Below the pieces are notes generated by a model. The model made no database searches and was not told where the DNA came from. It was given only the letters and a program-made list of their open reading frames with translations. Below are positions 56,121 to 64,000 of a stretch of 64,000 nucleotides of DNA, piece after piece. The stretch's first letter is position 1. Every line of letters begins with the position of its first letter. The position numbers were made by a program, and so were the translations under genes. Origin of the DNA: an uncultured Prevotella sp. (GTDB lineage: Bacteria > Bacteroidota > Bacteroidia > Bacteroidales > Bacteroidaceae); the NCBI GenBank assembly GCA_900314935.1, contig OMXE01000009.1:91399-155398 (forward strand), in the 5' to 3' direction.

Positions 56121-56187
56121 CTGATAGCGGGAACGTCATTCTCTGGTAGCGGGAACGTCAAACGCTGGTAGCGTCTACGGCGTTCAG
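56121..56187. repeat. 22-bp tandem repeat, three imperfect copies
   Basis: Copies start at 56121, 56143 and 56165 with the common core CTGGTAGCGGGAACGTCA. The third copy is diverged. Confidence 0.75.
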
Positions 56188-56248
56188 TGTTTTTTAACAG
56201 TTAAATCCTTATTGTTAAAGGATTTTCACACGCTATGACCCCCTCAAA

Positions 56249-56280
56249 TTTGGTAGTATAAAGATTTTTTCGTAACTTTG
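56249..56280 (+). promoter_or_regulatory. Promoter of the BspA-like gene
   Basis: -33 TTTG (56249-56252) inside TTTGG, 20 bp spacer, -7 TAACTTTG (56273-56280). The chosen ATG at 56329 is 48 nt downstream. Confidence 0.65.
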
Positions 56281-56328
56281 TACCGAATAAATAAAGATGA
56301 ATTTCTAACCTCAGAAAACTACGACAAG

Positions 56329-58641
56329 ATGAAAGGATACTTAACATTTTTGCAGCGCATGGCCTTTATGGCCGTCATGATGATGTGTGTAGCTTTTGGT
56401 AAAGCTGCGGATTCAGGGTACTACGCCGTTTACAATACTTCCAGCAAGACACTAACTTTTATTGCATCATCAATATATCAAGCACAGACTGGCGATGTAC
56501 TATATCGCATTTTTGATGATTATAGACCTAACACTGGTGGATTGTGGGAAATGGAACAGGAAAGAAGAATAGAGGTGGAAAAGGTTGTCTTTCATCCCTC
56601 CTTTAAAACAGCCCAGTTTGAGGCTATTAACCGATGGTTTTTAGGATTTATAAACCTGAAAGATATTGAGGGCCTGGAGAACTTTGATATGAGCCAAGTA
56701 GTGCATGCGGAGGATTTATTTCATAATTGTTTTTCCCTTACTTCCCTCGATTTGAGCAGTAAGGACATGAGTAGTTTGGTGTATGCAGAAGAAATGTTTG
56801 AGGGTTGTTCAAAGCTAAAGTCATTAAAGATGCCCAAAACGAGCAATAAACTGAAAAACATACAATATCTTTTTTGCTTCTGTGAAGCCTTGCAATCCCT
56901 TGATACAAGTCTGATGGATACAAGTGGAGTGGAAGACATGAGTGGTTGTTTTTTTTCTTGCAATAGTATGACAATTCTAAATCTCAGCGACTTTGACACC
57001 AGCAGCGTTACAACTATGGCTGGGATGTTTCAGGCATGTGAGAATCTGAAAAAGCTTTATATCTGTAACTTCAATACAAGTAATGTGACAACAATGACAA
57101 GTATGTTCTATCGCTGCGCAAAACTGACAGACATTGTTGTAGGAGACGGTTGGACCGTTGAAAATGTGCAAGACGGGGGAGATCAAGATGAGTTGTTTAT
57201 GGGTTGCAAGAGTATTAAAGGAGGAGCAGGAACGACATACTCTGGGATAGGTAAGAAATATGCACATATCGATGGTGGCCCCTCCAACCCCGGCTACCTA
57301 AGGAGACTTATATACTACGACCTATGGCTTGGAGGAGTTCAGGTGGACGAGTTGAATCAAGACGGTATTACCTTTGGAGATGGATATGCCCAATACAACC
57401 CGAACAACAAACAGCTGTTCCTCAATAATGCAACTATCGATGCGAGCAACGCAGGAATCAAGAACGGTAGTAACTCGTCGAATGGTATTGACGGGCTCAC
57501 CATTCAGATAAAAGGCAATTGTACCATTAAGAGCAATGCGAACCCGATGATTCTTTATGGCAACACTACCATTGAGGACTGGAGGGATACTGAAAACAAA
57601 CTGGTGATGGAAGGTGCAAATTCCATAAACGTTTACAAGACGCTGACGTTCAATAACAAGAAGACCAGGGCAACAATAGCAAATGGTAGTTTGTTTAGCG
57701 GGCCCACCACCTCTTCGGCCCTTGTCTTCGACAACGGTGCCTCGTTTGGTGGTTTATGTAGCGGGAAGGTGGTGAACAACATGTCATCCATCACTTTAGG
57801 CAGCGGTTTGGAATATGTTTACTTGTATGATGACTACCCGATTTCTTTTAACTCATCCGAACATACTCTATATGTGGGCGGCAGTCCGCTGAAAGATATT
57901 CTGATGATTGGTGAGTACTACCCGTTGTGGATTGCCGGGTATCATATGAGCTCTGCTTGGGAACTGACGCCTCTTTTAGGTGATTTTATGCCTGTCCAGA
58001 TTAGTTCGGAAGATGTTTACTCTATGAAAAAACTGACACTGACGGGAACAATTCCATCATATTCTAACAACTCAGCCTTGGTTTGTACGGCACCGTTTTT
58101 GGATATCATTGTGACAGATGACTTCTATTTCGTTACGGAAGAAGAAGGTAAACCTGCATTTGATTATCAGGTAAGGGGACAGTGTACGATAACTGGTACG
58201 GGAACACTGGTTATCAACAGCAAAAACGGACCGGCAGTCAAGGCAGATGATGGTTCTTCTTTGGAAATAAAGGATGTGGACTTTAGTGTGCAGGGCAAGA
58301 CTGGTGGTTTCAAGGACGTGAAGACCCTGTATTTCACCAATGCTGAAGGCACGGCGACATGCGAAAGTGGTTATGTGGTTTCCAATGTCAATAATTTCTT
58401 CATATCCAGATGCTACATCAACAACAACGTATCGTTCGATAGCAAGAACAAGCGAATCGCCTCAAACGTGTTGAAGATTGGCAGGGAAAAGAACGTCATC
58501 TCCACCGACATCGATGCAATTGACAATGGACAATTGACAATGGACAAATCATTGCCGTTGTACAACCTGAATGGCCAGCGTGTAAGTCATCCTGTAAAGG
58601 GACAGATCTATATACAAAACGGGCGGAAAATCAAATTCTGA
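56329..58641 (+). CDS. BspA-like surface protein with DUF285 repeats
   Basis: This 770-residue exported protein has a signal sequence (FLQRMAFMAVMMMCVAFGKAA) and a BspA-type leucine-rich repeat region (about 75-275): repeated units with LTSLDLSS, MEGCSKLKSL-like MFEGCSKLKSLKMP, FDTSSVTTMAGMFQACENL and FNTSNVTTMTSMFYRC. Residues about 300-720 are beta-rich with repeated LTIQIKGNCTI-type strands. The last 60 residues carry a short tail (LYNLNGQRV...GQIYIQNGRK) similar to that of the acetylesterase at 31290. The linker before the tail (IDNGQLTMD) is encoded by an intergenic-type repeat. BspA proteins often act in adhesion; the target here is unknown. Confidence 0.85.
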   Translation: MKGYLTFLQRMAFMAVMMMCVAFGKAADSGYYAVYNTSSKTLTFIASSIYQAQTGDVLYRIFDDYRPNTGGLWEMEQERRIEVEKVVFHPSFKTAQFEAINRWFLGFINLKDIEGLENFDMSQVVHAEDLFHNCFSLTSLDLSSKDMSSLVYAEEMFEGCSKLKSLKMPKTSNKLKNIQYLFCFCEALQSLDTSLMDTSGVEDMSGCFFSCNSMTILNLSDFDTSSVTTMAGMFQACENLKKLYICNFNTSNVTTMTSMFYRCAKLTDIVVGDGWTVENVQDGGDQDELFMGCKSIKGGAGTTYSGIGKKYAHIDGGPSNPGYLRRLIYYDLWLGGVQVDELNQDGITFGDGYAQYNPNNKQLFLNNATIDASNAGIKNGSNSSNGIDGLTIQIKGNCTIKSNANPMILYGNTTIEDWRDTENKLVMEGANSINVYKTLTFNNKKTRATIANGSLFSGPTTSSALVFDNGASFGGLCSGKVVNNMSSITLGSGLEYVYLYDDYPISFNSSEHTLYVGGSPLKDILMIGEYYPLWIAGYHMSSAWELTPLLGDFMPVQISSEDVYSMKKLTLTGTIPSYSNNSALVCTAPFLDIIVTDDFYFVTEEEGKPAFDYQVRGQCTITGTGTLVINSKNGPAVKADDGSSLEIKDVDFSVQGKTGGFKDVKTLYFTNAEGTATCESGYVVSNVNNFFISRCYINNNVSFDSKNKRIASNVLKIGREKNVISTDIDAIDNGQLTMDKSLPLYNLNGQRVSHPVKGQIYIQNGRKIKF
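58517..58547. repeat. GACAATGGACAATT repeat inside the BspA-like gene
   Basis: Two copies of ATTGACAATGGACA are translated as part of the linker AIDNGQLTMDK. The same type of word is common between genes, for instance near 15571 and 48732. Confidence 0.65.
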
Positions 58642-58644
58642 TAG

Positions 58645-58698
58645 ACCCCGCCCCCCTTGCCAGGACCCCGCCCCTTAAGGGGTGGGGAGCCGAGCGGC
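58645..58698. repeat. GC-rich dispersed repeat, copy 2
   Basis: It starts 4 bp after the BspA-like gene stop. ACCCCGCCCCCCTTGCCAGG and the following hairpin match 6707-6763; the hairpin arms are CCCCGCCCCTT and AAGGGGTGGGG. It could also serve as a terminator for the BspA-like gene. Confidence 0.75.
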
Positions 58699-58747
58699 TA
58701 ACCTCACACAGAGATTTTATTTGTCCCGCTGATTATGAATTTTTAGT

Positions 58748-58950
58748 CCCGCAGAAATGGCGGAAATGGCAGAAACGACGCACGAGTGAGAACAGAGTAA
58801 TACTTGTATAAGCTCTGTCGAGCGAGGAGGAGGAAGACAATAGTCAAATCTGCTTCTCGTGGTGATTGGCGCAAGGATATTTATATCAGAATAAACGGAA
58901 AAGAAACGGAAAAACGGGAAAATTTCTGCGATTTCTGCAATTTCTGCGGG
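58748..58950. repeat. Long-range inverted repeat of TTTCTGC words
   Basis: The arm 58748-58775 (CCCGCAGAAATGGCGGAAAT and onward) is complementary to 58923-58950 at 25 of 28 positions. Both arms are built from about 9-bp GCAGAAAT-type units. The rest of the 326-bp gap between the BspA-like gene and yccF shows no gene. Confidence 0.6.
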
Positions 58951-58967
58951 AAATAACTTAATTAATA

Positions 58968-59336
58968 ATGAAAATATTAGGAAACATTTTATGGTTGCTC
59001 TTTGGCGGTTTAGAGACCGCCTTAGAGTATTTTGTGGCCAGTATCGCCATGTTCATCACCATTATTGGCATTCCGTTCGGACTGCAGTCGATCAAGTTAG
59101 GGGTGTTCTGCCTATGGCCCTTCGGCTCGAAGGTGAGGGCGAAGGAAGGACAGCCTGGCTGTCTGAGTACCGTGATGAATGTGATATGGTTCTTTGTGGG
59201 CGGTGTATGGATATGGCTCACCCATATCTTCTTCGGGGTGCTGCTTTACATCACCATCATAGGCATTCCCTTCGGGAAGCAGCATTTCAAAATGGCACAT
59301 CTTGCCCTCACACCGTTTGGGAGGGAGATTGTGTAA
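58968..59336 (+). CDS. YccF domain inner-membrane protein
   Basis: The 122-residue protein has four hydrophobic segments arranged as two similar halves: ILGNILWLLFGGLETALEYF and MFITIIGIPFGLQSIKLG, then VMNVIWFFVGGVWIWLTHIF and LYITIIGIPFGKQHFKM. The repeated ITIIGIPFG motif is diagnostic of the YccF family, whose function is unknown. Its 3' end overlaps the convergent SulP gene by 29 bp. Confidence 0.9.
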   Translation: MKILGNILWLLFGGLETALEYFVASIAMFITIIGIPFGLQSIKLGVFCLWPFGSKVRAKEGQPGCLSTVMNVIWFFVGGVWIWLTHIFFGVLLYITIIGIPFGKQHFKMAHLALTPFGREIV

Positions 59337-61065
59337 GTTCTTTCGCTCTCGCCAACGCCAGATCGATGTGATTACAGATGTTCTCCTCGCCTAACAGCTG
59401 GTTGAAGCCATTGTTCTTCAAGACGGATTCTACCTTGGGGTTCACACCTGAGAGTACGATGATGATGCCCTCTTTCTGACTCATCAGACAGAGGTTCTCC
59501 AGGTTGTGCAGACCGGTGGAGTCGATGAACGGTACCTTTCGCATGCGGATGATTCGTACCTTGGGGCGCTGACCATAACGGGCCATGATGTCCTCAAAAC
59601 GGTTTCCTGCGCCGAAGAAATAAGGTCCGTTGATCTCATATACTTCCACATGCTCGGGAATGGTGAGGTGCTCCAGGTTGCCCTTCTCCATATCTGCATC
59701 TTCGTTCAGGTCGATCTCGTCGATAATGGCGCGTACCTCAGTGGTCTCAGCCATCCGTCGCATAAACAGCAAACAGGCACATATCAGTCCTACCTCAATA
59801 GCGATGGTAAGGTCGAAGATGATGGTGAGGAAGAAGGTGAGCAACAATACGGTTACATCGCTCTTGGGATTACGCATCATGGCCAGGAAGGAACGCCAGC
59901 CGCTCATGCCGTAGCTCACCACTACGAGTACGCCAGCCAGACAGGCCATGGGGATATATTGTGCCAACGGCATGAGGAAAAGGAAGATGAGAAGAAGTAC
60001 GGCCACGTGAATGATGCCAGCCACAGGGGTTCTGCCACCGTTGTTGATATTGGTCATGGTGCGGGCAATGGCGCCAGTAGCAGGAATACCACCCAAGATA
60101 GGCGATGCGATGTTAGCAATACCTTGTCCGATGAGCTCGGTATTGGAATCATGATGATCGCCTATAACACCATCGGCCACGGTGGCAGAAAGCAGTGATT
60201 CGATGGCTCCTAAGATGGCAATGGTCATGGCAGGTCCTGCGAGTCCTTTAATCACCTCCCACGACAATGCGGGCATGGTGGCCTCGGGCAGAGACGACTG
60301 GATGCTGAAGCGGTCGCCAATGGTCTCGATGGTGGTTACGCCAGCATAGCTCTTCAGCAGTAATACAACCACAGTAATCAAGATAATAGCTACCAGCGAA
60401 CCCGGAATCTTCTTCAAGGCGGAAAGTCGCGATGAGCTACTAATGCGCTGGGTGAGGGAAGGCCATAATCCGATGAGTGCCACGCTGCTGATGCCCACCA
60501 AGGCGCTCCAGAGGTCAATCTGACCGATATGACTGATGTAGGCAATCCACTTCTCGATGAAGTCGCTGGGTACTTCAGTCATCTGCATACCCAACAAATC
60601 CTTGATCTGTGTGGTGAAAATAGTAACGGCAATACCGCTGGTGAAGCCCACCACAATGGGGTAGGGGATGTATTTGATGATGGTTCCCAAATGGAGGATA
60701 CCTAACAGGATGAGGAACACACCTGCCATGAGCGTGGCAATAGTGAGTCCTTGCATACCATATTGCTGGATGATGCCATATACAATGACGATGAAGGCGC
60801 CCGTAGGTCCGCCAATCTGCACCTTACTACCACCGAAGAGAGAAATCATCAGTCCGGCCACAATAGCAGTGATGATGCCCTTTTCGGGTGAAACCCCAGA
60901 GGCAATGCCGAAAGCAATGGCCAAGGGAAGTGCTACAATTCCTACGATAATACCGGCCATGAGGTCGGCCATGAATGTTTTTCTGTTGTAATTCTTGATT
61001 GCCGACACCATCTTCGGCTTAAAGGCAGGACGTGCGAATCCTGCAATTCGTTCTGTCGTTGTCAT
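59308..61065 (-). CDS. SulP family anion transporter with STAS domain
   Basis: The 585-residue protein has a SulP membrane domain (about 25-420) and a C-terminal STAS domain (about 450-570; EVYEINGPYFFGAGNRFED, MRKVPFIDSTGLHNLENL). Family motifs: MAGIIVGIVALPLAIAFGIASGV, GGPTGAFIVIVYGII and FTSGIAVTIFTTQ. Members carry sulfate, bicarbonate or dicarboxylates with Na+ or H+. The DST phosphorylatable-Ser motif of STAS is present (FIDSTG). Substrate not decidable. It has its own promoter at 61100-61107. Confidence 0.92.
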   Translation of the reverse strand: MTTTERIAGFARPAFKPKMVSAIKNYNRKTFMADLMAGIIVGIVALPLAIAFGIASGVSPEKGIITAIVAGLMISLFGGSKVQIGGPTGAFIVIVYGIIQQYGMQGLTIATLMAGVFLILLGILHLGTIIKYIPYPIVVGFTSGIAVTIFTTQIKDLLGMQMTEVPSDFIEKWIAYISHIGQIDLWSALVGISSVALIGLWPSLTQRISSSSRLSALKKIPGSLVAIILITVVVLLLKSYAGVTTIETIGDRFSIQSSLPEATMPALSWEVIKGLAGPAMTIAILGAIESLLSATVADGVIGDHHDSNTELIGQGIANIASPILGGIPATGAIARTMTNINNGGRTPVAGIIHVAVLLLIFLFLMPLAQYIPMACLAGVLVVVSYGMSGWRSFLAMMRNPKSDVTVLLLTFFLTIIFDLTIAIEVGLICACLLFMRRMAETTEVRAIIDEIDLNEDADMEKGNLEHLTIPEHVEVYEINGPYFFGAGNRFEDIMARYGQRPKVRIIRMRKVPFIDSTGLHNLENLCLMSQKEGIIIVLSGVNPKVESVLKNNGFNQLLGEENICNHIDLALARAKELTQSPSQTV

Positions 61066-61099
61066 CTTCTGTTATCCTAAATATATCCTAAAAACGCTG

Positions 61100-61107
61100 C
61101 AAAGGTA
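61100..61107 (-). promoter_or_regulatory. -7 promoter element of the SulP gene
   Basis: The reverse strand reads TACCTTTG, 34 nt upstream of the ATG at 61065. Confidence 0.55.
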
Positions 61108-61238
61108 CTACTTCCTTTCGACATTCCTTGTTTTCTCCCCCTCTTTTTGCGATAAAGGGGTATAAGATTAATCTAAATCAATATCCTTAAATAATTATAA
61201 ATAAAACGGTGTTGCGTGGCTGATTGGTGTTTTTTGTT

Positions 61239-61246
61239 TATTTTTG
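61239..61246 (+). promoter_or_regulatory. -7 promoter element of the lipoprotein-patatin pair
   Basis: TATTTTTG (TAnnTTTG) lies 22 nt before the ATG at 61269. A -33 box is not clear. Confidence 0.45.
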
Positions 61247-61268
61247 CGGCGTCTAAAACAATAATGTG

Positions 61269-61658
61269 ATGATGAAAATAAAGACTATGATTGCGGCAGC
61301 TGCCATGACCTTGTGCTTTGTCATGACACTGAGTTCCTGTTCCACGAAGTTGCAAGCCATCAATCGTTTGGAGAAATTCTCGTACGAACTGCGCGACAAC
61401 AGTCAGTACTATACAGTGAACGATTGGCGGGATGCTGGTGAGGAATTCCTCGATATTCGCCGTGATATTAAGAAGCACGAGTTTGACTATACCCCTGAGC
61501 AGAAGAAAAAGATCGGCGTGCTCGAAGGAAAGTGTGCCGGCTATATGGCCAAGGGTGTAAAGAACGGCATTGTTGACAAGGTGAAGGGCTTCGGTAATGA
61601 GCTGAATGGTATCCTTCAGGGAATCCTGAATGCCGTGACTGATTTCACGGATGATTGA
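61269..61658 (+). CDS. Small helical lipoprotein of unknown function
   Basis: The 129-residue protein has a lipoprotein signal (IAAAAMTLCFVMTLSSC) and a mature part of mainly charged helices (AINRLEKFSYELRDNSQYYTVNDWRDAGEEF). The end is more hydrophobic (GNELNGILQGILNAVTDFTDD). Bacteroidales encode many similar small helical lipoproteins; I cannot name a family with confidence (DUF6565-like is possible). ATG 61269 or 61272 is used rather than the GTG at 61266. Its end overlaps the patatin frame by 8 bp, so translation is probably coupled. Confidence 0.65.
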   Translation: MMKIKTMIAAAAMTLCFVMTLSSCSTKLQAINRLEKFSYELRDNSQYYTVNDWRDAGEEFLDIRRDIKKHEFDYTPEQKKKIGVLEGKCAGYMAKGVKNGIVDKVKGFGNELNGILQGILNAVTDFTDD

Positions 61659-62664
61659 TGATCCGATGAAAAAGCGTATATGGAAGCGACTCACCCTGTC
61701 GCTTCTTTTTGTCGTTGCCATTGCTCAGTGTGCCTTTTCACAAGATGCGCAACGACTAAAGGTTGGATTGGTACTTGGCGGAGGTGGCGCGAAAGGTGCT
61801 GCCGAAGTGGGGGTACTGAAGGTGATAGAGGAGGTGGGATTGCCCATCGACTATATCGCAGGCACCAGCATCGGTTCCATTGTTGGGGGCTTGTATGCCT
61901 TGGGCTACCGTTCAGCCGAACTTGAAAAGATGTTTCGTTCGCAGGAGTGGCTGAGCCTGCTGGCCGACCGTGAGCAACGCCATGAAGGGAAGGTGATCAG
62001 TGAGGAAGATGGGGTGGTGTATGTGTTGGGCTTCCCTGTTTCCAGAAAGAACAGCAAAAAGGAGGATCCGAACTTCGGGGCAATCCGCGGTGATCATATC
62101 GTGGAACTGTTCGATAGTATCACGGGCTTGAAAGACTCGGTTGACTTCTCCACATTCCCCATTCCGTTCCGTTGTGTGGCGGTGGATATGAAAAACCAAC
62201 AGGAGGTGGTGTTGAGCAGTGGCTATTTGTCGAAATGTATGCGGGCCAGCATGGCCATACCAGGTGCCTTCAAGCCTGTGGAGATCAACGGCAGGACGCT
62301 TGTTGACGGCGGTATGCTGAACAACCTGCCCGTGGATGTGGTGAAGGCGATGGGGGCTGATGTGGTGGTGGCCATCGATCTGACGCAGAACAAACATGAG
62401 ACACGCGACTTCTCCCTGAAGGAGGTAACAGGTATTGGGGGGCTTCTCGACTGGGCTGTATCACGCCCCGACTGGAAGAAATACAACGAGAATGTCAAGT
62501 TGGTGGATGTGCATATCAACCCGAACCTTGCCGGCTATGGCGCCACAAGCTTCGGAAAGAAGAGTATCGATGAGATGATACGGATAGGAGAGACGGTGGG
62601 AAGGAAACACCGCGCAGCGCTGGTAGCGCTGAAAAAAAGAATTCTACAAAAAAAGCCGTTCTAA
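61651..62664 (+). CDS. Exported patatin-like phospholipase
   Basis: The protein is 337 residues from ATG 61651; an in-frame ATG at 61666 gives a cleaner signal peptide (RIWKRLTLSLLFVVAIAQCAFS). The patatin domain has the oxyanion block VLGGGGAKGAAEVG, the nucleophile elbow GTSIGS (Ser near 73) and the catalytic Asp in DGGMLNNLP (near 213). It cleaves acyl ester bonds of phospholipids; here it would act in the periplasm. Unlike larger Bacteroidetes patatins it lacks a C-terminal beta-barrel (POTRA/surface antigen) domain. It ends inside a terminator. Confidence 0.9.
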   Translation: MIDDPMKKRIWKRLTLSLLFVVAIAQCAFSQDAQRLKVGLVLGGGGAKGAAEVGVLKVIEEVGLPIDYIAGTSIGSIVGGLYALGYRSAELEKMFRSQEWLSLLADREQRHEGKVISEEDGVVYVLGFPVSRKNSKKEDPNFGAIRGDHIVELFDSITGLKDSVDFSTFPIPFRCVAVDMKNQQEVVLSSGYLSKCMRASMAIPGAFKPVEINGRTLVDGGMLNNLPVDVVKAMGADVVVAIDLTQNKHETRDFSLKEVTGIGGLLDWAVSRPDWKKYNENVKLVDVHINPNLAGYGATSFGKKSIDEMIRIGETVGRKHRAALVALKKRILQKKPF

Positions 62665-62679
62665 ACAGAACGGCTTTTT
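62650..62679. terminator. Bidirectional terminator
   Basis: AAAAAGCCGTTC (62650-62661) pairs perfectly with GAACGGCTTTTT (62668-62679) around a 6-nt loop that includes the patatin gene stop (62662-62664). It also serves the convergent mscL. Confidence 0.85.
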
Positions 62680-62685
62680 ATTTTA

Positions 62686-63066
62686 TTATTTATTCTTCAG
62701 TAAATCGCGGATCTCAGTGAGCAGTTTCTCTTCTGCTGGTGGCTCCGGAGCAGGAGCGGGCTCCTCTTCCTTCTTCTTGGTGAGCTTGTTCATGGCCTTG
62801 ATCATTAAGAAGATACACAGAGCCACAATCAAGAAGTCGATGACATTCTGGATGAATACACCATACTTCAATTCAGCATCGCCGAATTTAGCAACAAGGC
62901 CGGTGAAGTCAACACCACCTGTACACAAACCGATTAAAGGCATTAACACATCATCAACCAATGAGCTGATAATCTTTCCGAACGCGCCGCCGATGATTAC
63001 ACCGACTGCCATGTCCATCACGTTGCCTTTCATGGCAAACTCTTTGAATTCTTTAATAAATCCCAT
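62686..63066 (-). CDS. mscL: Large-conductance mechanosensitive channel
   Basis: The 126-residue protein has the MscL layout: an N-terminal amphipathic helix ([33 protein letters not shown]), TM1, a periplasmic loop, TM2 ([21 protein letters not shown]), a Pro/Ala/Glu linker ([14 protein letters not shown]) and a C-terminal helical bundle ([10 protein letters not shown]). It opens under membrane tension to release solutes. The linker is longer and more Pro-rich than in E. coli. It is convergent with the patatin gene. Confidence 0.95.
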   Translation of the reverse strand: MGFIKEFKEFAMKGNVMDMAVGVIIGGAFGKIISSLVDDVLMPLIGLCTGGVDFTGLVAKFGDAELKYGVFIQNVIDFLIVALCIFLMIKAMNKLTKKKEEEPAPAPEPPAEEKLLTEIRDLLKNK

Positions 63067-63352
63067 AATCTTAAAAGTTTAATGTATAAAATTGTAAACT
63101 ACATCTTGCAATCCTCTTGATCTGCGTCAGTTTTTTCAACCAGCGCAAGTAATCTTCAATCTTTTTATATTATTTAAGATAGAAATTTGATGCAAATATA
63201 GAAAAATATTCGTAACTTTGCGCTCGAAATAAGAAAAAAATGTGAAGAAAGCACGAAAAATCTTACTTTTCGGCATATTTTGATCGGTTTTCGTGTAAAA
63301 AATGGATAATAATGAAGGATAATTTTTAACCCTTTTAATAATAAACAAAAAA
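63067..63352. other. 286-bp divergent gap upstream of gapA
   Basis: It holds the gapA promoter (-7 at 63213-63220) with a leader of about 130 nt, and the upstream region of mscL, where no clear promoter was seen. No hairpin stands out in the gapA leader. Confidence 0.45.
63213..63220 (+). promoter_or_regulatory. -7 promoter element of gapA
   Basis: TAACTTTG; the best -33 TTTG (63186-63189) is 23 bp away, a little longer than usual. The ATG is at 63353. Confidence 0.55.
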
Positions 63353-64000
63353 ATGACAAAAGTAGCTATTAACGGTTTCGGCCGTATCGGTCGCCTCGCT
63401 TTCCGTCAGATGTTCGAGGCTGAAGGTTATGAAGTAATCGCTATCAACGACTTGACAAGTCCCAAAATGCTTGCTCACCTGCTGAAGTATGACACAGCAC
63501 AGGGTGGTTTCGCTGGCAAGTTCGGCGAGAACAAGCACACTGTTGAGGCAACAGAGAACTCTATCATCGTTGATGGTAAGGAGATCACAATCTATGCTGT
63601 TCCTAACGCTGCTGAGCTGCCTTGGGGTGAGCTCGACGTAGACGTTGTTCTGGAGTGCACAGGTTTCTATACATCTAAGGAGAAGGCTTCTGCACACATC
63701 AAGGCTGGTGCTAAGAAGGTTGTTATCTCTGCTCCTGCTGGCAACGACCTGCCCACTATCGTTTACAATGTAAACCACAAGACTTTGACTCCTGCCGACA
63801 CTGTTATCTCTGCTGCTTCTTGCACCACTAACTGTCTGGCTCCGATGACAAAGGCTCTGAACGACTTCGCTCCCATCCAGAGCGGTATCATGACAACTGT
63901 ACACGCTTACACTGGCGACCAGATGATTCTCGACGGTCCTCAGCGCAAGGGTGATGTTCAGCGCGCTCGTGCTGGTGCTCAGAACATCGTTCCTAACTCA
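63353..64000 (+). CDS. gapA: Glyceraldehyde-3-phosphate dehydrogenase (5' part)
   Basis: The frame runs off the right edge after 216 codons without a stop. It begins [18 protein letters not shown], the NAD-binding Rossmann motif of class I GAPDH, and contains YDTAQGGF and the catalytic Cys in [12 protein letters not shown] near 156, followed by TVHAYTGDQ. The enzyme oxidises glyceraldehyde-3-P to 1,3-bisphosphoglycerate in glycolysis. Codon use is strongly biased (GCT, CGT, GTT), as for a highly expressed gene. The missing part is outside the window. Confidence 0.95.
   Translation, partial: MTKVAINGFGRIGRLAFRQMFEAEGYEVIAINDLTSPKMLAHLLKYDTAQGGFAGKFGENKHTVEATENSIIVDGKEITIYAVPNAAELPWGELDVDVVLECTGFYTSKEKASAHIKAGAKKVVISAPAGNDLPTIVYNVNHKTLTPADTVISAASCTTNCLAPMTKALNDFAPIQSGIMTTVHAYTGDQMILDGPQRKGDVQRARAGAQNIVPNS

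Larger units (their letters stand above)
55447..56328. other. 880-bp non-coding region with nested repeats
   Basis: No convincing gene. It contains the higBA promoter, a hairpin CACGGAAAT/ATTTCCGTG (55584-55623) with a T-run on the plus strand, a nested inverted repeat (55660-56039), a 22-bp tandem (56121-56187), a hairpin AAATCCTT/AAGGATTT (56203-56225) and the BspA-like gene promoter. The middle (55770-55910) is very AT-rich. Confidence 0.65.

Overview
The window looks like a chromosomal segment of a Prevotella-like member of the Bacteroidales. Evidence: about twenty promoters of the Bacteroidetes type (TTTG, about 20 nt, TAnnTTTG); little reliance on Shine-Dalgarno sites; the protein families present (DUF4230, DUF4738, DUF4199, BspA-type DUF285, OprO/P porin, secreted glycoside hydrolases); and many short intergenic repeats of the kind common in Prevotella. 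This is a judgement from gene content, not a database match. No tRNA, rRNA, CRISPR array, prophage or complete insertion sequence was seen.

Layout. 1-19.5 kb is mostly housekeeping: manganese exporter mntP, a REP-associated HUH nuclease gene, an AGCS amino-acid symporter with two DUF4230 proteins, exodeoxyribonuclease III, a 660-bp repeat-rich gap, ribH with a TPR membrane protein, and recF with a dciA-like gene. A run of minus-strand genes follows: 5-formyl-THF cyclo-ligase, S41 protease, dCMP deaminase, M3 peptidase, Crp/Fnr regulator, ApbE, DUF6048/DUF6452, GT2 and DUF4199. The SRP RNA gene lies at 19.6 kb. 19.8-26.2 kb is a GH29-GH43-GH2 operon. groES-groEL follows, behind a near-perfect sigma-54 -24/-12 site. 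28.4-37.6 kb holds a probable small RNA, an AmgK-like kinase fused to a RapZ C-terminal domain, two esterases, a carboxylesterase, a GH31 alpha-xylosidase-type enzyme and a MurU-like nucleotidyltransferase.

37.6-47 kb carries an unknown membrane protein, a DASS transporter, a CYTH pair, and a phosphate-flavoured group: a DUF47/PhoU-like protein, a Pit-like membrane protein ending in a LuxR-type HTH, an OprO/P porin and a lamin-tail lipoprotein. 47-54 kb holds guaA (with two repeat-derived insertions), an acyl-CoA synthetase, a histidine phosphatase and a Tat-type aldo/keto reductase. 53.8-58.9 kb is accessory in character: LMW-PTP, GNAT, higBA, a nested inverted repeat resembling a MITE, and a BspA-like surface protein. 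The window ends with yccF, a SulP transporter, a small lipoprotein, a patatin, mscL and the 5' part of gapA.

How the genes may work together. GH29, GH43, GH2, GH31 and the acetyl-esterase-like proteins could jointly strip side chains of fucosylated, arabinosylated, acetylated xyloglucan-type hemicellulose; no SusC/SusD pair is present here, so import would be encoded elsewhere. The kinase-RapZ fusion and MurU form a likely anomeric amino-sugar recycling pair, separated by the esterase/GH31 block. The DUF47, Pit-LuxR and OprO/P genes suggest a phosphate-sensing module. The strongest leads are the Pit-like/LuxR fusion, the guaA insertions, the sigma-54 groE promoter, the putative sRNA at 28.5 kb, the kinase-RapZ fusion, and the HUH nuclease with a DprA-like tail.
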